NCBI RefSeq assembly: GCF_027257875.1
Contig: NZ_JAPVQY010000042.1
Coordinates: 1 to 64,000, forward strand
Origin: Burkholderia sp. IMCC1007
GTDB taxonomy: Bacteria > Pseudomonadota > Gammaproteobacteria > Burkholderiales > Burkholderiaceae
Length of the DNA stretch: 64,000 bases
Direction: 5' to 3'
Below the pieces are notes generated by a model. That model saw only the letters and a program-made list of their open reading frames with translations, did no database searches and was not told the origin of the DNA. The position numbers and the translations under genes are program-made. Position 1 is the first letter of the stretch. The number at the start of each line of letters is the position of its first letter. Below, piece by piece: positions 16,408 through 26,200 of the stretch.

Positions 16408-17289
16408 CAATGCGGCCAGCATGACGTCGGCGAACGCCTGCGCGACGCGCGGCAGCGTGCGTCCGCGCTTCGCGACGAGCGCGATCGGCCGCACGAACGC
16501 CGGGTCGTCGATCGGCTTCGCGACGAGGTCGGGTTCGGCGCGCACCTCGCGCGCGGTCGCCGGCAGGATCGTCACGCCGAGGCCGCCGCGCACCATCGCG
16601 ACGGCCGTCATCATGTAGGTCGGTTCGCATGCGATGTCGGGCGTGCAGCCGGCCGCTTCCAGCGCGCGATCGACGACGCTGCGCACGCTCGTGCCCTGTG
16701 CGGTCAGCACGAGCGGCACAGCCGCGACGTCGGCGGTGCGCACGCGCCGCTTGCGCGCGAGCGGATGATCCTTCGGGCACACGGCGACGAGCTGGTCGGC
16801 GCCCGCATACAGCACGTCGAGCGACGCGTCGAACGCATCGCCGCCCGTCAATCCGAGATCGGCTTCCTCGTTGCGCACCAGCGCGGTGACGAGGCTCGCG
16901 ACGCCGTCGCGGATCTCGAAGCCCGCGCGCGGCACGTCGCGCCGGAACGACTGGATCAGCTCGGGCAGCAGGCTCGACGCGAACGTCGCCAGGCACGCGA
17001 GCCGCACCGTGCCGCTCGCGCCTTCGCCGAGCGCGCGCGCATCGCGCAGCACACGCTCCATGTCGTCGAGCGAGCGCTGCAACAGCGGCAGCAACTCGCG
17101 CCCGGTCTGCGTGAGCGCGACGCTGCGGCTGTTGCGGTCGAACAGGCGTGCCCCGACGATTTCCTCGAGCCGGCGGATCTGCACGGTCAGCGCCGGCTGC
17201 GACAGGTGCAGCCGCGCGGCGGCGCGCGTGAAGTTGCCGGCGTGCGCGACGGTGACGAACGCGCGAATGTCGCGGAGATTCAGATCCAT
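16393..17289 (-). CDS. LysR-family transcriptional regulator
   Basis: A 298-residue LysR protein. The N-terminal helix-turn-helix runs through LRDIRAFVTVAHAGNFTRAAARLHLSQPALTVQIRRLEE in consecutive family blocks, and the C-terminal effector domain is periplasmic-binding-protein-like. It is divergent from the CitMHS-AtuA-like genes; the two starts are 97 bases apart. That arrangement is classical for a LysR activator controlling the opposite operon, here uptake and use of an organic acid (inference). Confidence 0.88.
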   Translation of the reverse strand: MDLNLRDIRAFVTVAHAGNFTRAAARLHLSQPALTVQIRRLEEIVGARLFDRNSRSVALTQTGRELLPLLQRSLDDMERVLRDARALGEGASGTVRLACLATFASSLLPELIQSFRRDVPRAGFEIRDGVASLVTALVRNEEADLGLTGGDAFDASLDVLYAGADQLVAVCPKDHPLARKRRVRTADVAAVPLVLTAQGTSVRSVVDRALEAAGCTPDIACEPTYMMTAVAMVRGGLGVTILPATAREVRAEPDLVAKPIDDPAFVRPIALVAKRGRTLPRVAQAFADVMLAALKKRA

Positions 17290-17386
17290 AACGGTTCGTG
17301 ATTGCTGCGATCAAATCATTTCAATTGTGCTATCGCTGCGCCGACCTTACGCTCGTCTCCAACAAAAGACAAGGTAGGAGACACCG

Positions 17387-18685
17387 ATGCTGCCGCTACT
17401 CGGGCTGGGCACGATCGTCGTGCTGCTGGCCGCGATTCTGTCGAAGCGGATGTCGCCGCTCGTCGCACTGATCATCGTGCCGATCGCGGCGTCGCTGATC
17501 GGCGGCTTCGGGCTGCATACGAGCAAGTTCGTGATCGACGGGCTGAAGGGCCTCGCGCCCGTCGTCGGGATGTTCGTGTTCGCAATCCTCTATTTCGGGA
17601 CGATCACCGACGCCGGCACGCTCGATCCGATCATCGACCGGATCCTGCGCGCGGTCGGCACGCGACCCACGCGCATCGTGATGGGCACGACGCTGCTCGC
17701 GCTGCTGATCCACCTCGACGGCTCGGGCGCGGTCTGCTTTCTCGTGACGATTCCGGCGGTGCTGCCGCTGTACGACCGGCTGAAGATGGACCGCCGCGTG
17801 CTGGCCGCCGCTGTGTCGATGGCCGCCGGCATCAACTTCCTGCCGTGGACAGGGCCGATGATCCGTGCGTCGGCGTCGCTGCACCTGCCGGTGTCGGCGC
17901 TGTTCAATCCGCTGATTCCGGTGCAGGCGATCGGCCTCGTGTTCGTGTTCGGCGTCGCGTACTGGCTCGGGCGGCGCGAGGAGAAGCGGCTCGGTCTGTC
18001 GGGCAACGACGCGTCGATCCCGCTGCCGAAACGCGAGCTGACGCCCGACGAGCAGGCGCTGCGCCGCCCGCACCTGTTCTGGTTCAACCTGCTGCTGACG
18101 CTCGTCGTGCTCGGCACGATGGTCGTGATGGGCGAGAAGATTCCGCCGGCGATCATGTTCATGGTCGGGCTGTGCGTCGCGCTGATGGTGAACTACCCGG
18201 ACGTCGACATGCAGCGCAAGCGCATCGACGCGCATGCGCGTGCCGCGCTGATGATGGCCGGCATCCTGCTCGCGGCCGGCGTGTTCACCGGGATCATGCA
18301 GGGCAGCGGCATGCTGAAGGCGATGGCGCAGGCGGCGGTCGGCTTCGTGCCGCCGTCGATGGCCGGCCACATTCCGGTCGCGCTCGGCCTCGTGTCGATG
18401 CCGCTCAGCATGCTGTTCGATCCGGACTCCTTCTACTTCGGCGTGCTGCCGGTGATCGCCGAAGTGGCCGGCCAGCTCGGCGTGCCGGCCGTGCACGTCG
18501 GGCAGGCCGCGCTGCTCGGCCAGATGACGACCGGGTTTCCGGTCAGCCCGCTGACGCCCGCGACGTTCCTCGTCGTCGGCCTGTGCGGTATCGAGCTGGC
18601 CGAGCATCAGAAGTTCACGTTTCCGCTGCTGTTCGGCGCGTCGATCGTGATGACGATCGCGTGCGTCGTGCTGGGCATCTTTTGA
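17387..18685 (+). CDS. CitMHS-family carboxylate transporter
   Basis: A 432-residue inner-membrane protein with 11-12 hydrophobic segments and the CitMHS hallmarks IHLDGSGAVCFLVTIPAVLP and GINFLPWTGPMIRA. CitMHS carriers import metal-complexed or protonated tricarboxylates. AGGAG lies upstream of the ATG (aggtaggagacaccg). It is transcribed divergently from the LysR gene and is followed 39 bases later by the AtuA-like gene, so its cargo is probably the substrate of that unusual pathway. Confidence 0.85.
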   Translation: MLPLLGLGTIVVLLAAILSKRMSPLVALIIVPIAASLIGGFGLHTSKFVIDGLKGLAPVVGMFVFAILYFGTITDAGTLDPIIDRILRAVGTRPTRIVMGTTLLALLIHLDGSGAVCFLVTIPAVLPLYDRLKMDRRVLAAAVSMAAGINFLPWTGPMIRASASLHLPVSALFNPLIPVQAIGLVFVFGVAYWLGRREEKRLGLSGNDASIPLPKRELTPDEQALRRPHLFWFNLLLTLVVLGTMVVMGEKIPPAIMFMVGLCVALMVNYPDVDMQRKRIDAHARAALMMAGILLAAGVFTGIMQGSGMLKAMAQAAVGFVPPSMAGHIPVALGLVSMPLSMLFDPDSFYFGVLPVIAEVAGQLGVPAVHVGQAALLGQMTTGFPVSPLTPATFLVVGLCGIELAEHQKFTFPLLFGASIVMTIACVVLGIF

Positions 18686-18724
18686 TTTTTGCCGGCGCGC
18701 GCCGGATGACGGTACGGTACGAAC

Positions 18725-20086
18725 ATGACAGCAAAGCCTTTACATCAACCGCGCGTGCGCATCGGCGCGGGCGCCGGCTACTCGGGCGACCGGATCGAGC
18801 CCGCGGTCGAACTGGCCGAACACGGACAGCTCGATTATCTCGTCTTCGAATGCCTGGCCGAGCGCACGATCGCGATCGCGCAGCAGGCGCGCCGCAAGGA
18901 TCCGGCGCTCGGCTACGACCCGTTGCTCGACGCGCGCATGCACGCCGTGCTGCCGGTGGCCGCGGCCCGGGGCGTGCGCATCGTGTCGAACATGGGCGCG
19001 GCGAATCCGCGCGCGGCCGCGCGGCGCACCGCGCAGATCGCGCAGTCGCTCGGCCTCGCGGGGCTGAAGGTCGCGGCGGTCGAGGGCGACGACGTGCTCG
19101 ACGTCGTGCTGCGCGGCGCGTTCCGCTTCGAGGAATCGGGCGAGGAAGTGGCCGCGTATCGCGAGCGCATCGTGTCCGCGAACGCGTATCTCGGCGCGGC
19201 GCCGATCGTCGACGCGCTCGCGGCCGGCGCGGACGTCGTGCTGACCGGGCGCGTCGCCGACCCGTCGCTGTTCGTCGCGCCGCTGATCCACGCGTTCGGG
19301 TGGCGGATGGACGACTGGGACACGCTCGGACAGGCGACGGTCGTCGGCCACTTGCTCGAATGTGCGGGCCAGGTGACGGGCGGCTATTTCGCGGATCCGG
19401 GTTACAAGGACGTGCCGAACCTCGCGCGCCTCGGGTTTCCGATCGGCGAGGTCGAGGCCGACGGCTCGGTCACGATCACCAAGGTGCCGCACGCGGGCGG
19501 CCGCGTGAGCGCGGCGACCTGCAAGGAACAACTGCTGTACGAGATTCACGATCCGGCGCGCTACCTGCAGCCCGACGTGGTCGCGGATTTCACGCGGGTG
19601 GCCGTCGTGGAGGAAGCGACCGACCGCGTGCGCGTGACGGGCGGGCGCGGCACGGCGCGCACCGACACGCTGAAGGTATCGGTCGCATACGTCGACGGTC
19701 ATATCGGCGAAGGGCAGATCTCGTACGGCGGGCCCGGCGCGCTGGCGCGCGCGCGGCTCGCGCTCGAGATCGTGCGCGAACGGCTCGCGCTGACCGGCGT
19801 GGCCGCGACCGAATTGCGCTTCGACCTGATCGGCGTCGATGCGCTGTACGGTACGGCGACGCCCGCGGTGCGTGGCGAGCCGGCCGAGGTCCGCATCCGG
19901 GTGGCCGGCCGCGCGGCGAGTGCGGCGGAAGCCGCGCGGATCGGCAACGAAGTCGAGACGCTTTATACGAACGGGCCGGCCGGCGGCGGCGGCGCGTTCA
20001 AGTCGACGCGCGAGGTGATCGCCGTGCAGTCGGTGCTGTTGCCGCGTGCGGCCGTGACGCCGTCGTTTTCATTCGTGGAGGCATGA
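18725..20086 (+). CDS. AtuA-like (DUF1446) protein
   Basis: A 453-residue protein of the DUF1446/AtuA family, named from the acyclic terpene utilisation cluster of Pseudomonas. It begins VRIGAGAGYSGDRIEPAVELAE and continues through DYLVFECLAERTIA and VSNMGAANPRAAA, all typical. No terpene-pathway carboxylase or dehydrogenase gene is nearby, so the terpene role should not be transferred. The set CitMHS, AtuA-like body and small AtuA-like partner suggests metabolism of an imported carboxylic acid. It overlaps the next gene by one base. Confidence 0.8.
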   Translation: MTAKPLHQPRVRIGAGAGYSGDRIEPAVELAEHGQLDYLVFECLAERTIAIAQQARRKDPALGYDPLLDARMHAVLPVAAARGVRIVSNMGAANPRAAARRTAQIAQSLGLAGLKVAAVEGDDVLDVVLRGAFRFEESGEEVAAYRERIVSANAYLGAAPIVDALAAGADVVLTGRVADPSLFVAPLIHAFGWRMDDWDTLGQATVVGHLLECAGQVTGGYFADPGYKDVPNLARLGFPIGEVEADGSVTITKVPHAGGRVSAATCKEQLLYEIHDPARYLQPDVVADFTRVAVVEEATDRVRVTGGRGTARTDTLKVSVAYVDGHIGEGQISYGGPGALARARLALEIVRERLALTGVAATELRFDLIGVDALYGTATPAVRGEPAEVRIRVAGRAASAAEAARIGNEVETLYTNGPAGGGGAFKSTREVIAVQSVLLPRAAVTPSFSFVEA

Positions 20087-20397
20087 TGCAACTGCGTGAA
20101 CTCGCGCATGCGCGCACTGGCGACAAGGGCAATACGCTGAACGTGTCGGTCATCTGCCGCGATCCGCGTCATTACGATCATCTGCGCGCGCATCTCGATG
20201 CGCAGGCCGTGAAGGCATGGCTCGCGGGCATCGTGCACGGCGACGTCGTGCGTCATGAGTTGCCGACGCTCGCCGCATTCAATTTCGTGTTGCGCGATGC
20301 GCTCGGCGGCGGCGTCACGCGTTCGCTCGCGCTCGATGCGCATGGCAAGTCGGTCAGCTCGGCGCTGCTGGCGATCGACGTGCCGGCTCCGGTGTGA
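20086..20397 (+). CDS. small AtuA-like C-terminal-domain protein
   Basis: A 103-residue protein corresponding to the C-terminal ferredoxin-fold domain that is fused in some AtuA relatives: LRELAHARTGDKGNTLNVSVI is its signature, shown in two overlapping halves LRELAHARTGDKGN and GNTLNVSVI. Two ATGs are adjacent (20083 and 20086). The second has a 4-base gap from GGAGG (20077-20081) and is preferred; the first gives only one base. It is translationally coupled to the larger subunit, so they probably form one enzyme. Confidence 0.78.
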   Translation: MQLRELAHARTGDKGNTLNVSVICRDPRHYDHLRAHLDAQAVKAWLAGIVHGDVVRHELPTLAAFNFVLRDALGGGVTRSLALDAHGKSVSSALLAIDVPAPV

Positions 20398-20422
20398 CGA
20401 TGCGGCGCGGTCGTGCCGGCGA

Positions 20423-21244
20423 TCATGGAATCAGCAACTCACGCCGTCCGTCCGCGTGCTCGATGCGCTCGCCGCCGATGTGCAGGCGCTGGTCGGCGCG
20501 ATAGTCGTAGATCGCGCGCGACGCGGCGACCTGCTCGAGATCGAGTTCGACCGTGTGGCGCGATTCGCCGCTGCCGGCTTCAAAAATCAGGTTTCCGAAC
20601 GGATCGGCCGCGAGACTGCCGCCCGCGAACACGACGTCGTGCGTGCTGCCGCCGACGCGGTTCGCGACGACCGCGAACACCTGGTTTTCCATCGCGCGCG
20701 CCGACACCGACGTGCGGTGCACCTGGCGGTACGGCTCCATGTTGCCGTCGGTCACGAGGATCAGCTGCGCGCCGAGCGCCGCGAGCGCGCGGCCGCTTTC
20801 CGGGAATTCGCTGTCGTAGCAGATCAGCAGGCCGATCCGCACGCCGCGCCATTCGACGGTCGCGTAGCGGTCGCCGGGCAGCACCACGCCGCGCTCCGAC
20901 ACCCACAGATGTGTCTTGCGATAGTGCAGCGCGATGCCGTCCGGCGTGACGAACACGGTCGTGTTGTAAAAGCGCCCGCCGTCGTTCTCGATGAGCCCGA
21001 CCACCACCGCGACGTTGCGCGCCCGCGCGGCCTCGATCACCGCGCCGACGCTCGGGCCGTCGAGCGGCTCGGCCACGCGCTCGAGTTCCGACGGATCGAG
21101 AAAGCCGGTGAGTTGCGCTTCCGGAAACATCACGATGTCGGTGCCGGGCGCGCAGCTCGCGATCGCTTCGAGCGTGCGTTGCAGGTTGTAGCGCGTATCG
21201 CCGTCGCGGCCGGCGAGCTGGATGATGTCGAGCTTCAGTTTCAT
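20423..21244 (-). CDS. carbon-nitrogen hydrolase (nitrilase superfamily)
   Basis: A 273-residue enzyme with the complete Glu-Lys-Cys triad: Glu42 in MFPEAQLTGF, Lys110 in YRKTHLW and Cys142 in LICYDSEFPES. It should hydrolyse an amide or carbamoyl group in the cytoplasm. The start at 21244 (MKLKLDIIQLAG) was preferred because family members begin there; an in-frame ATG at 21271 adds nine residues and neither has a strong ribosome site. The gene is monocistronic and lies tail-to-tail with the AtuA-like genes. The substrate is unknown. Confidence 0.85.
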   Translation of the reverse strand: MKLKLDIIQLAGRDGDTRYNLQRTLEAIASCAPGTDIVMFPEAQLTGFLDPSELERVAEPLDGPSVGAVIEAARARNVAVVVGLIENDGGRFYNTTVFVTPDGIALHYRKTHLWVSERGVVLPGDRYATVEWRGVRIGLLICYDSEFPESGRALAALGAQLILVTDGNMEPYRQVHRTSVSARAMENQVFAVVANRVGGSTHDVVFAGGSLAADPFGNLIFEAGSGESRHTVELDLEQVAASRAIYDYRADQRLHIGGERIEHADGRRELLIP

Positions 21245-21393
21245 GAGTGATTCCGCAGGAAGGACCGGCATCGATGCCGGGATGTCCGAGTATGCGCCGA
21301 ACGGCCGGTTTTCCTATCCCGCCGACGCGTTAACCCGGCAGGGGTATTGATTCCGGGCCACGCGGCGGGTGTTTTTCGTATGGTCTGACCAGT

Positions 21394-21569
21394 GTGACGG
21401 TCGCCGCGAACGAGCAGAGCATCGGGCTCGCGCAGGTCGACGAGGCGGTGTCGCAGCGCGATCACTCGACGCAGCAGACCGCCGCGCCGGTCGAGGAGTC
21501 GGCGCGCGGCGCTGCTGTGCGAGCAGGCCGCGCGGCTGACGCAGACGTCGGCGAATTCAAGCTCGCGCG
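21394..21569 (+). pseudogene. remnant of a methyl-accepting chemotaxis protein C-terminus
   Basis: The frame from 21394 reads ANEQSIGLAQVDEAVSQRD and TQQTAAPVEESA, clearly the end of an MCP signalling domain (EQ-GI-QVN-AV-Q-D-TQQNAALVEE). A neighbouring frame carries EQAARLTQT, and the first frame resumes with VGEFKLA, so small indels have broken it. The ligand domain, membrane segments and signalling hairpin tip are all missing. It is a short relic. Confidence 0.7.
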
Positions 21570-21642
21570 GCCGCCGTCGGCCGATGCGCTCTCCGCGTGA
21601 GTCCGGCTGCGCCGCTCGCAGTCGGGCGGCGCGGGCCCTGCG

Positions 21643-22461
21643 TCATCCGGCCGTCTGCGCCTTCAGGAACAACGCGAACAGCTCGGACTGCGAATTGATG
21701 TCGAGCTTCGCATAGATGTTGCGCCGGTGCACCTTGACCGTTTCCGCCGAGATCGCCAGCTTGTTCGCGACTTCCTTGTTCGAGCGGCCGCTCAGGATCA
21801 GCCGGATCACGTCGAGTTCGCGCGCGGTGAGCGGCGTGCCGAGCCGCGCCATCGCGTGCTCGAAGCCGCCGCGCGCAGCGCTGTCGGCGCCGCGCGGCGC
21901 TGCGGGCCCGGCGGGCTCCGCGGCGGCCGGCTCGAATGCGAGCCGCTGACGCATCAGGCCGGCGACCCAAGGGCGAATCAGGTCGAGCAGCGCGACCTGC
22001 TCGGGGCTGAAGCGCCGCTTGCTGCCGAGCGACAGGCACAGCGTGCGCGTGCGGTCGAGCACGACGTTGAACTGCACCTCGTCCTCGACCACGTTGTGCG
22101 TGAAGTACAGCGTGTAGTAATCGGTATCGCGAAAGCACTCCGGCGCGACGTCGGACAGCCGGAACAGGCCGCTTTTCGGCGCATCGCGGTTCGCGATATA
22201 GAACGGATCGAGCTGGTACAGCCCCTGCACGTAGTCGCGAAACAGCGGGTCGGGGCCGCCGCCTTCGTACGGACATTCGGCGAACACCTGCGGGCGATCG
22301 TCGCCGAACATCAGCACGACCCAGCTGTCGATCGCGACGTATTCCTCGATCAGCCGGGTCAGCGCGAGCCAGAAGCCCGACTGGTCGAGCGACTCGACGA
22401 GCCGGCCGACCGACCGGTGCCAGGCGACGTCCTGCAAGCTCAGGTTCATGCGTGTGTCCAT
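21643..22461 (-). CDS. LuxR-family transcriptional regulator
   Basis: A 272-residue regulator with a C-terminal LuxR helix-turn-helix: LTARELDVIRLILSGRSNKE, then VANKLAISAETVKVHRRN, at about residues 205-255. The N-terminal 170 residues (IEEYVAIDSWVVLMFGDDRP, YQLDPFY) have no recognised autoinducer motif and may sense another signal. The start at 22461 (MDTRMNLSLQ) is one of several possible; there is no good ribosome site at any. It is the last chromosomal gene before the left end of the CDI island. Confidence 0.8.
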   Translation of the reverse strand: MDTRMNLSLQDVAWHRSVGRLVESLDQSGFWLALTRLIEEYVAIDSWVVLMFGDDRPQVFAECPYEGGGPDPLFRDYVQGLYQLDPFYIANRDAPKSGLFRLSDVAPECFRDTDYYTLYFTHNVVEDEVQFNVVLDRTRTLCLSLGSKRRFSPEQVALLDLIRPWVAGLMRQRLAFEPAAAEPAGPAAPRGADSAARGGFEHAMARLGTPLTARELDVIRLILSGRSNKEVANKLAISAETVKVHRRNIYAKLDINSQSELFALFLKAQTAG

Positions 22462-22826
22462 GTCGGGCCGGACCGGCGCGCTGCGCGCTTGCGATGGCGC
22501 ACCGAGCGTGTGCGCTACGGGCTCGTGGGCGCATGCCCGCGCGCGCGGCACGGGCCGCGCGCATCCGCCGGATCCTGGAATGAAGAACGAGATCGTAACG
22601 CCGGCCGGCGCGAATGGCGAGGCCGTGCGCGGCTGTCAGTGCGGGGCGCTCGCCGTACTGCCCGCGCTTGCGCTATTCGCTGCGCTTGCCGCGGTGTCGC
22701 CAGTTCATGCGGCCGAGCAGGTTCATCCCGAGCGCCAGCTGCACAAGTTCATCCGCCGGTTTCCGTTGATGCTTTCGTGCCGCGCGGCGCCGGCATGATG
22801 TCATGCGCCGGCGCGGCACGAACGCA
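22462..22826. other. intergenic region at the left edge of the CDI island
   Basis: No gene is supported here. An open plus frame resembles a signal peptide but has no family and no ribosome site. The notable feature is a long imperfect inverted repeat at 22774-22822 immediately before the truncated CDP-diacylglycerol synthase copy. Confidence 0.45.
22774..22822. terminator. long imperfect hairpin next to the truncated cdsA-like copy
   Basis: ttcgtgccgcg...catga pairs with tcatg...cgcggcacgaa, with a small bulge. It forms a stem of about 20 base pairs around 22798-22801 and has no T run. It sits where a terminator of the minus-strand gene would be, and differs from the hairpin after the intact copy (35063-35085). 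Confidence 0.5.
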
Positions 22827-23011
22827 TCACACGTACAGATAACGCACGAGGTGGAAGAACACCGGCGCGGCGAAGCAGATCGAGTCGACGCGATCGAGCA
22901 TCTCGCCGTGCCGGCGATCATCGAGCCCCAGTCGTTCGTGCCGAGCGAGCGCTTGACGGCCGACAGCACGAGCCCGCCGACGAAGCCCGCGATCACGATC
23001 GCGAGCGAGAT
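22827..23011 (-). pseudogene. truncated copy of the CDP-diacylglycerol synthase 3' end
   Basis: The minus strand encodes IAGFVGGLVLSAVKRSLG, then, after a one-base deletion near 22913, EMLDRVDSICFAAPVFFHLV to the same stop as the intact gene. The last 60 or so codons only are present, and the homology stops abruptly at 23011. Asn replaces Lys in the GTKD motif. This is the left border repeat of the CDI island. Confidence 0.9.
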
Positions 23012-23215
23012 TCAAACTGCTAATTCGCGTGGTACTTCTCGTTCGATTCGCAGCTTTCTAAGTCGTACGTCAGTACACGTCAATTAGACAGGTCCGAAAT
23101 GCGAGATTTGTGGTTCTCCTTCAACAGCTTGGCAATATTTGACAGTCATTCGCAAGGCTTTCGGTAAGCGCGCGTCCAATAAGCAAACGAATGGGCGCGG
23201 GCCGCGTCGACGAGA

Positions 23216-26200
23216 ATGAACAAGAATACGCATCGCCTGGTGTATTCCAGGCTTCGGGCTATGGTGGTGGCCGTCGCGGAGACGGCGACAGCTGAGGGCA
23301 AATCGGCAACGGGCGAGGCGCGCGCGCGGCGGCGGTCGTCGACGTCTGGCGCTGGCGTTGTGATGGCGGGCGTCGCCGCGCTCGGCATGTTACCCACCCT
23401 GTCCGGTGCGCAGATCATCCCGACGCCGGGCGTCAGCACGCATGTGGTCCAGACGCCGAACGGCTTGCCTCAGGTCAACGTCGCCAAGCCTTCGGGCGCT
23501 GGCGTATCGGTCAACACCTACAATCAGTTCGACGTCCAGAAGCCTGGCGCGATCCTGAACAACTCGGCCACGATGGTTCAGACGCAGCAGGCGGGCTGGA
23601 TCAACGGCAACCCGAATTTCGGAGCGGGGCAGGCCGCGCGGATCATCGTCAACCAGGTCAAGTGCCGATCTCACGAACAGCGGGACGCTCGCGGCGCAGC
23701 AGAATGCAACGGTCAACGCCGGGAGCCTCAACTCGACTGGCACGCTCGGCGCGGGCGTGAACAACGACGGTTCCGTCGCGCACAGTGGCGACCTCAACCT
23801 GACGGCGTCGGGCCAACTGACCGCGACCGGCCAGAATATCGCGGGCGGTAACGCATCTTTGACGGGCGGCAGCGTGAATCTCGCCGGCAGCCAGACAGCA
23901 GCGAACGGCAATCTGTCGCTGAACGCGACGGCCGGCGACGTGAACCTGTCGAATGCGACAACGAGCGCACAAGGCGCCATTCAAGCGAATGCATCGGGCA
24001 CCGTGATCAACGATCACGGCAGCTTGTCGAGCGGTGGCAGCACGACGCTGACCGGCGGTAACTTGTCGAACCAGGGCGGCAAGGTCTCGTCGCAAGGCCC
24101 GCTGTCGGTGAATGTCGCCGGCCAGATCGCCAACCAGTTCGGCGAACTGGTATCCGAAAGTACGGCGGACGTGCGTGGCGGTGCCATTGCGAACAACCAG
24201 GGCACCCTTCAAAGCGCGGCCGGCATGACGGTGGCCGGTGCGTCGCTGGACAACACGGCGGGCCGAATTACGTCGCTCAACGGCGATGGCCTGTCGGTGA
24301 CGACGAGTGGCCAGTTGACCAACGCCGCAGGGACGACCGCGAACGGCGCGCAAGGCGGTGTGATCGGCGGCAACGGCGATGTGTCGATCCAAGGCGCAAA
24401 CGTTGTCAACCGCGGCGCGATGACGTCCAACACGAATTTGCGTGTCGCGGGCCAGTCGGTCGACAACGGCGGCGGTACGCTGCAGGCCGCGCGGAACGTC
24501 GCCGTGAATGCCGGCGCGCACCTGATGAACAACGGCGGCTCGATCGCGGGCAATGCAGCCACGGTTAGCGCGACGAAGCTCGACAACAGCGCGGGCACAG
24601 TGCAGGCGGGGCAGGTTTCGTTGAACGCGATCGACCTCGTGAACCGCGGCGGCACGATCACGCAGACCGGCGCGGGCGCGATGAGCGTGAACGTGTCGGG
24701 CACGCTCGCCAACTCCAGCGGCGGCACGCTGCAAACCAACAGTACCGACCTGACGCTTTCTGTTGCCGCACTCGTCAACGACGGCGGCACGATCACGCAT
24801 GCCGGCAACGGCGCACTGACGCTCGGAAAGGGTTCAGGCTCTGTGTCGAACGTCGGTGGCGTGATCGCCAGCAACGGGCGCGTCGTCGCACAAGCCGGCG
24901 CGCTGAACAACACGGCGGGCTCGATCAACGCGCAGAGTGGACTGGAGGCAACCGTCGGCGGCACGCTGAACAATGCGAGCGGCAAGCTCCTGTCGAACAC
25001 GGATCTGAGCATCACCAGCGGTACGCTCGCGAACGACGGTGGCCAGATCGGTGCCAGCACGAACGCGACGATCCACACAGGCTCGATGACGAACCAGGGC
25101 GGTTCGATCGTCGGACCGAACCTGTCGGTTACCGCCGATTCGACGCTCGACAACAGCGGCGGCAAGCTCGAGGCCAATCAGCTTGCGCTGACGGCAGCGA
25201 ACCTCGTGAACCACGGCGGTACGATCACGCAGTACGGATCGTCAGCGATGGGGATGAACGTCAGCGGCACGCTCGACAACTCGGCCGCCGGCGTGATCCA
25301 GACCAACAGCGCGGACCTGACGCTCACGCCGGCCGAGTTGAACAACGCGGGCGGTACCATTACGCACGCTGGCACGGGTACGCTGACGATCACGCCAGGC
25401 AACGGATCGAGCGCGCTGAACAACGCGTCGGGCACCATCGTGACGAAGGGGCAAGCCGTCGTCAATGCGGCTTCCTGGAACAACGCGAGCGGTATCCTCG
25501 CCGCGCAGCGCGACATCAACGCCACGATTGCGGGTGACGTGAACAACGCACTGGGCTTGCTGCGATCGGATGCATCGCTGTCGTTGAAGAACGGCGGTGC
25601 ATTGTCGAACCGAGGCGGGGACATCCAAGCGGGGCAATCGGTTGCGGGTGACACCAGCACGCTCACCATTCAATCTGCCTCGATCGACAACGCGGACGGC
25701 GCCATCGTCGACCTCGGTGCCGGCAAGATGACGGTGCAAGGCGGCAGCCAGATTGCCAACAGCCACGCCGGCGGCGTAGCAGGCATGGGTGCGATTACCG
25801 GCAACGGCGATGTGGCGGTCAACGCCGCGTCGATCAGCAACACGCAAGGCGGTCAGCTCAGCGGCGCATCGCTGCATGTTCAAGGCAACACCCTGGACAA
25901 TAGCGGCGGCACCATCGGCAACGTCACGAATTCGAACGGCGACGTGAATGTCACGACGACCGGCGCGATCACGAACACCAACGGCCAGATCAGCTCGACG
26001 CATGACCTGTCGGTCGCGGCGGCCACGCTGCAGGGCGGCGGCACATACAGCGCGACGCGCGATGTCAGCGTGAACCTGCAGGGCGACTACACAGCGGCAT
26101 CCGACACGCAGTTCAACGTCGGTCACGATCTTGATTTCACGTTGCCCGGCACCTTCACAAACAACGCGAACCTGCAATCGGTCAGCAACCTGAGCGTCAA

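Noticed and set aside
18685-18725. Palindrome ccggcgcgcgccgg after the CitMHS gene as a terminator
   Set aside because: The T-rich stretch precedes the hairpin on the coding strand and the AtuA-like gene follows closely, so the two genes are probably co-transcribed.
22448-22798. Plus-strand frame with a signal-peptide-like stretch left of the CDI island
   Set aside because: No ribosome site, no family, and it overlaps the 5' end of the LuxR gene and a hairpin; kept only as intergenic sequence.
22774-22822. Inverted repeat as an attachment site or transposon end
   Set aside because: Only one copy exists at the left border and none at the right; it fits a terminator-like hairpin better.
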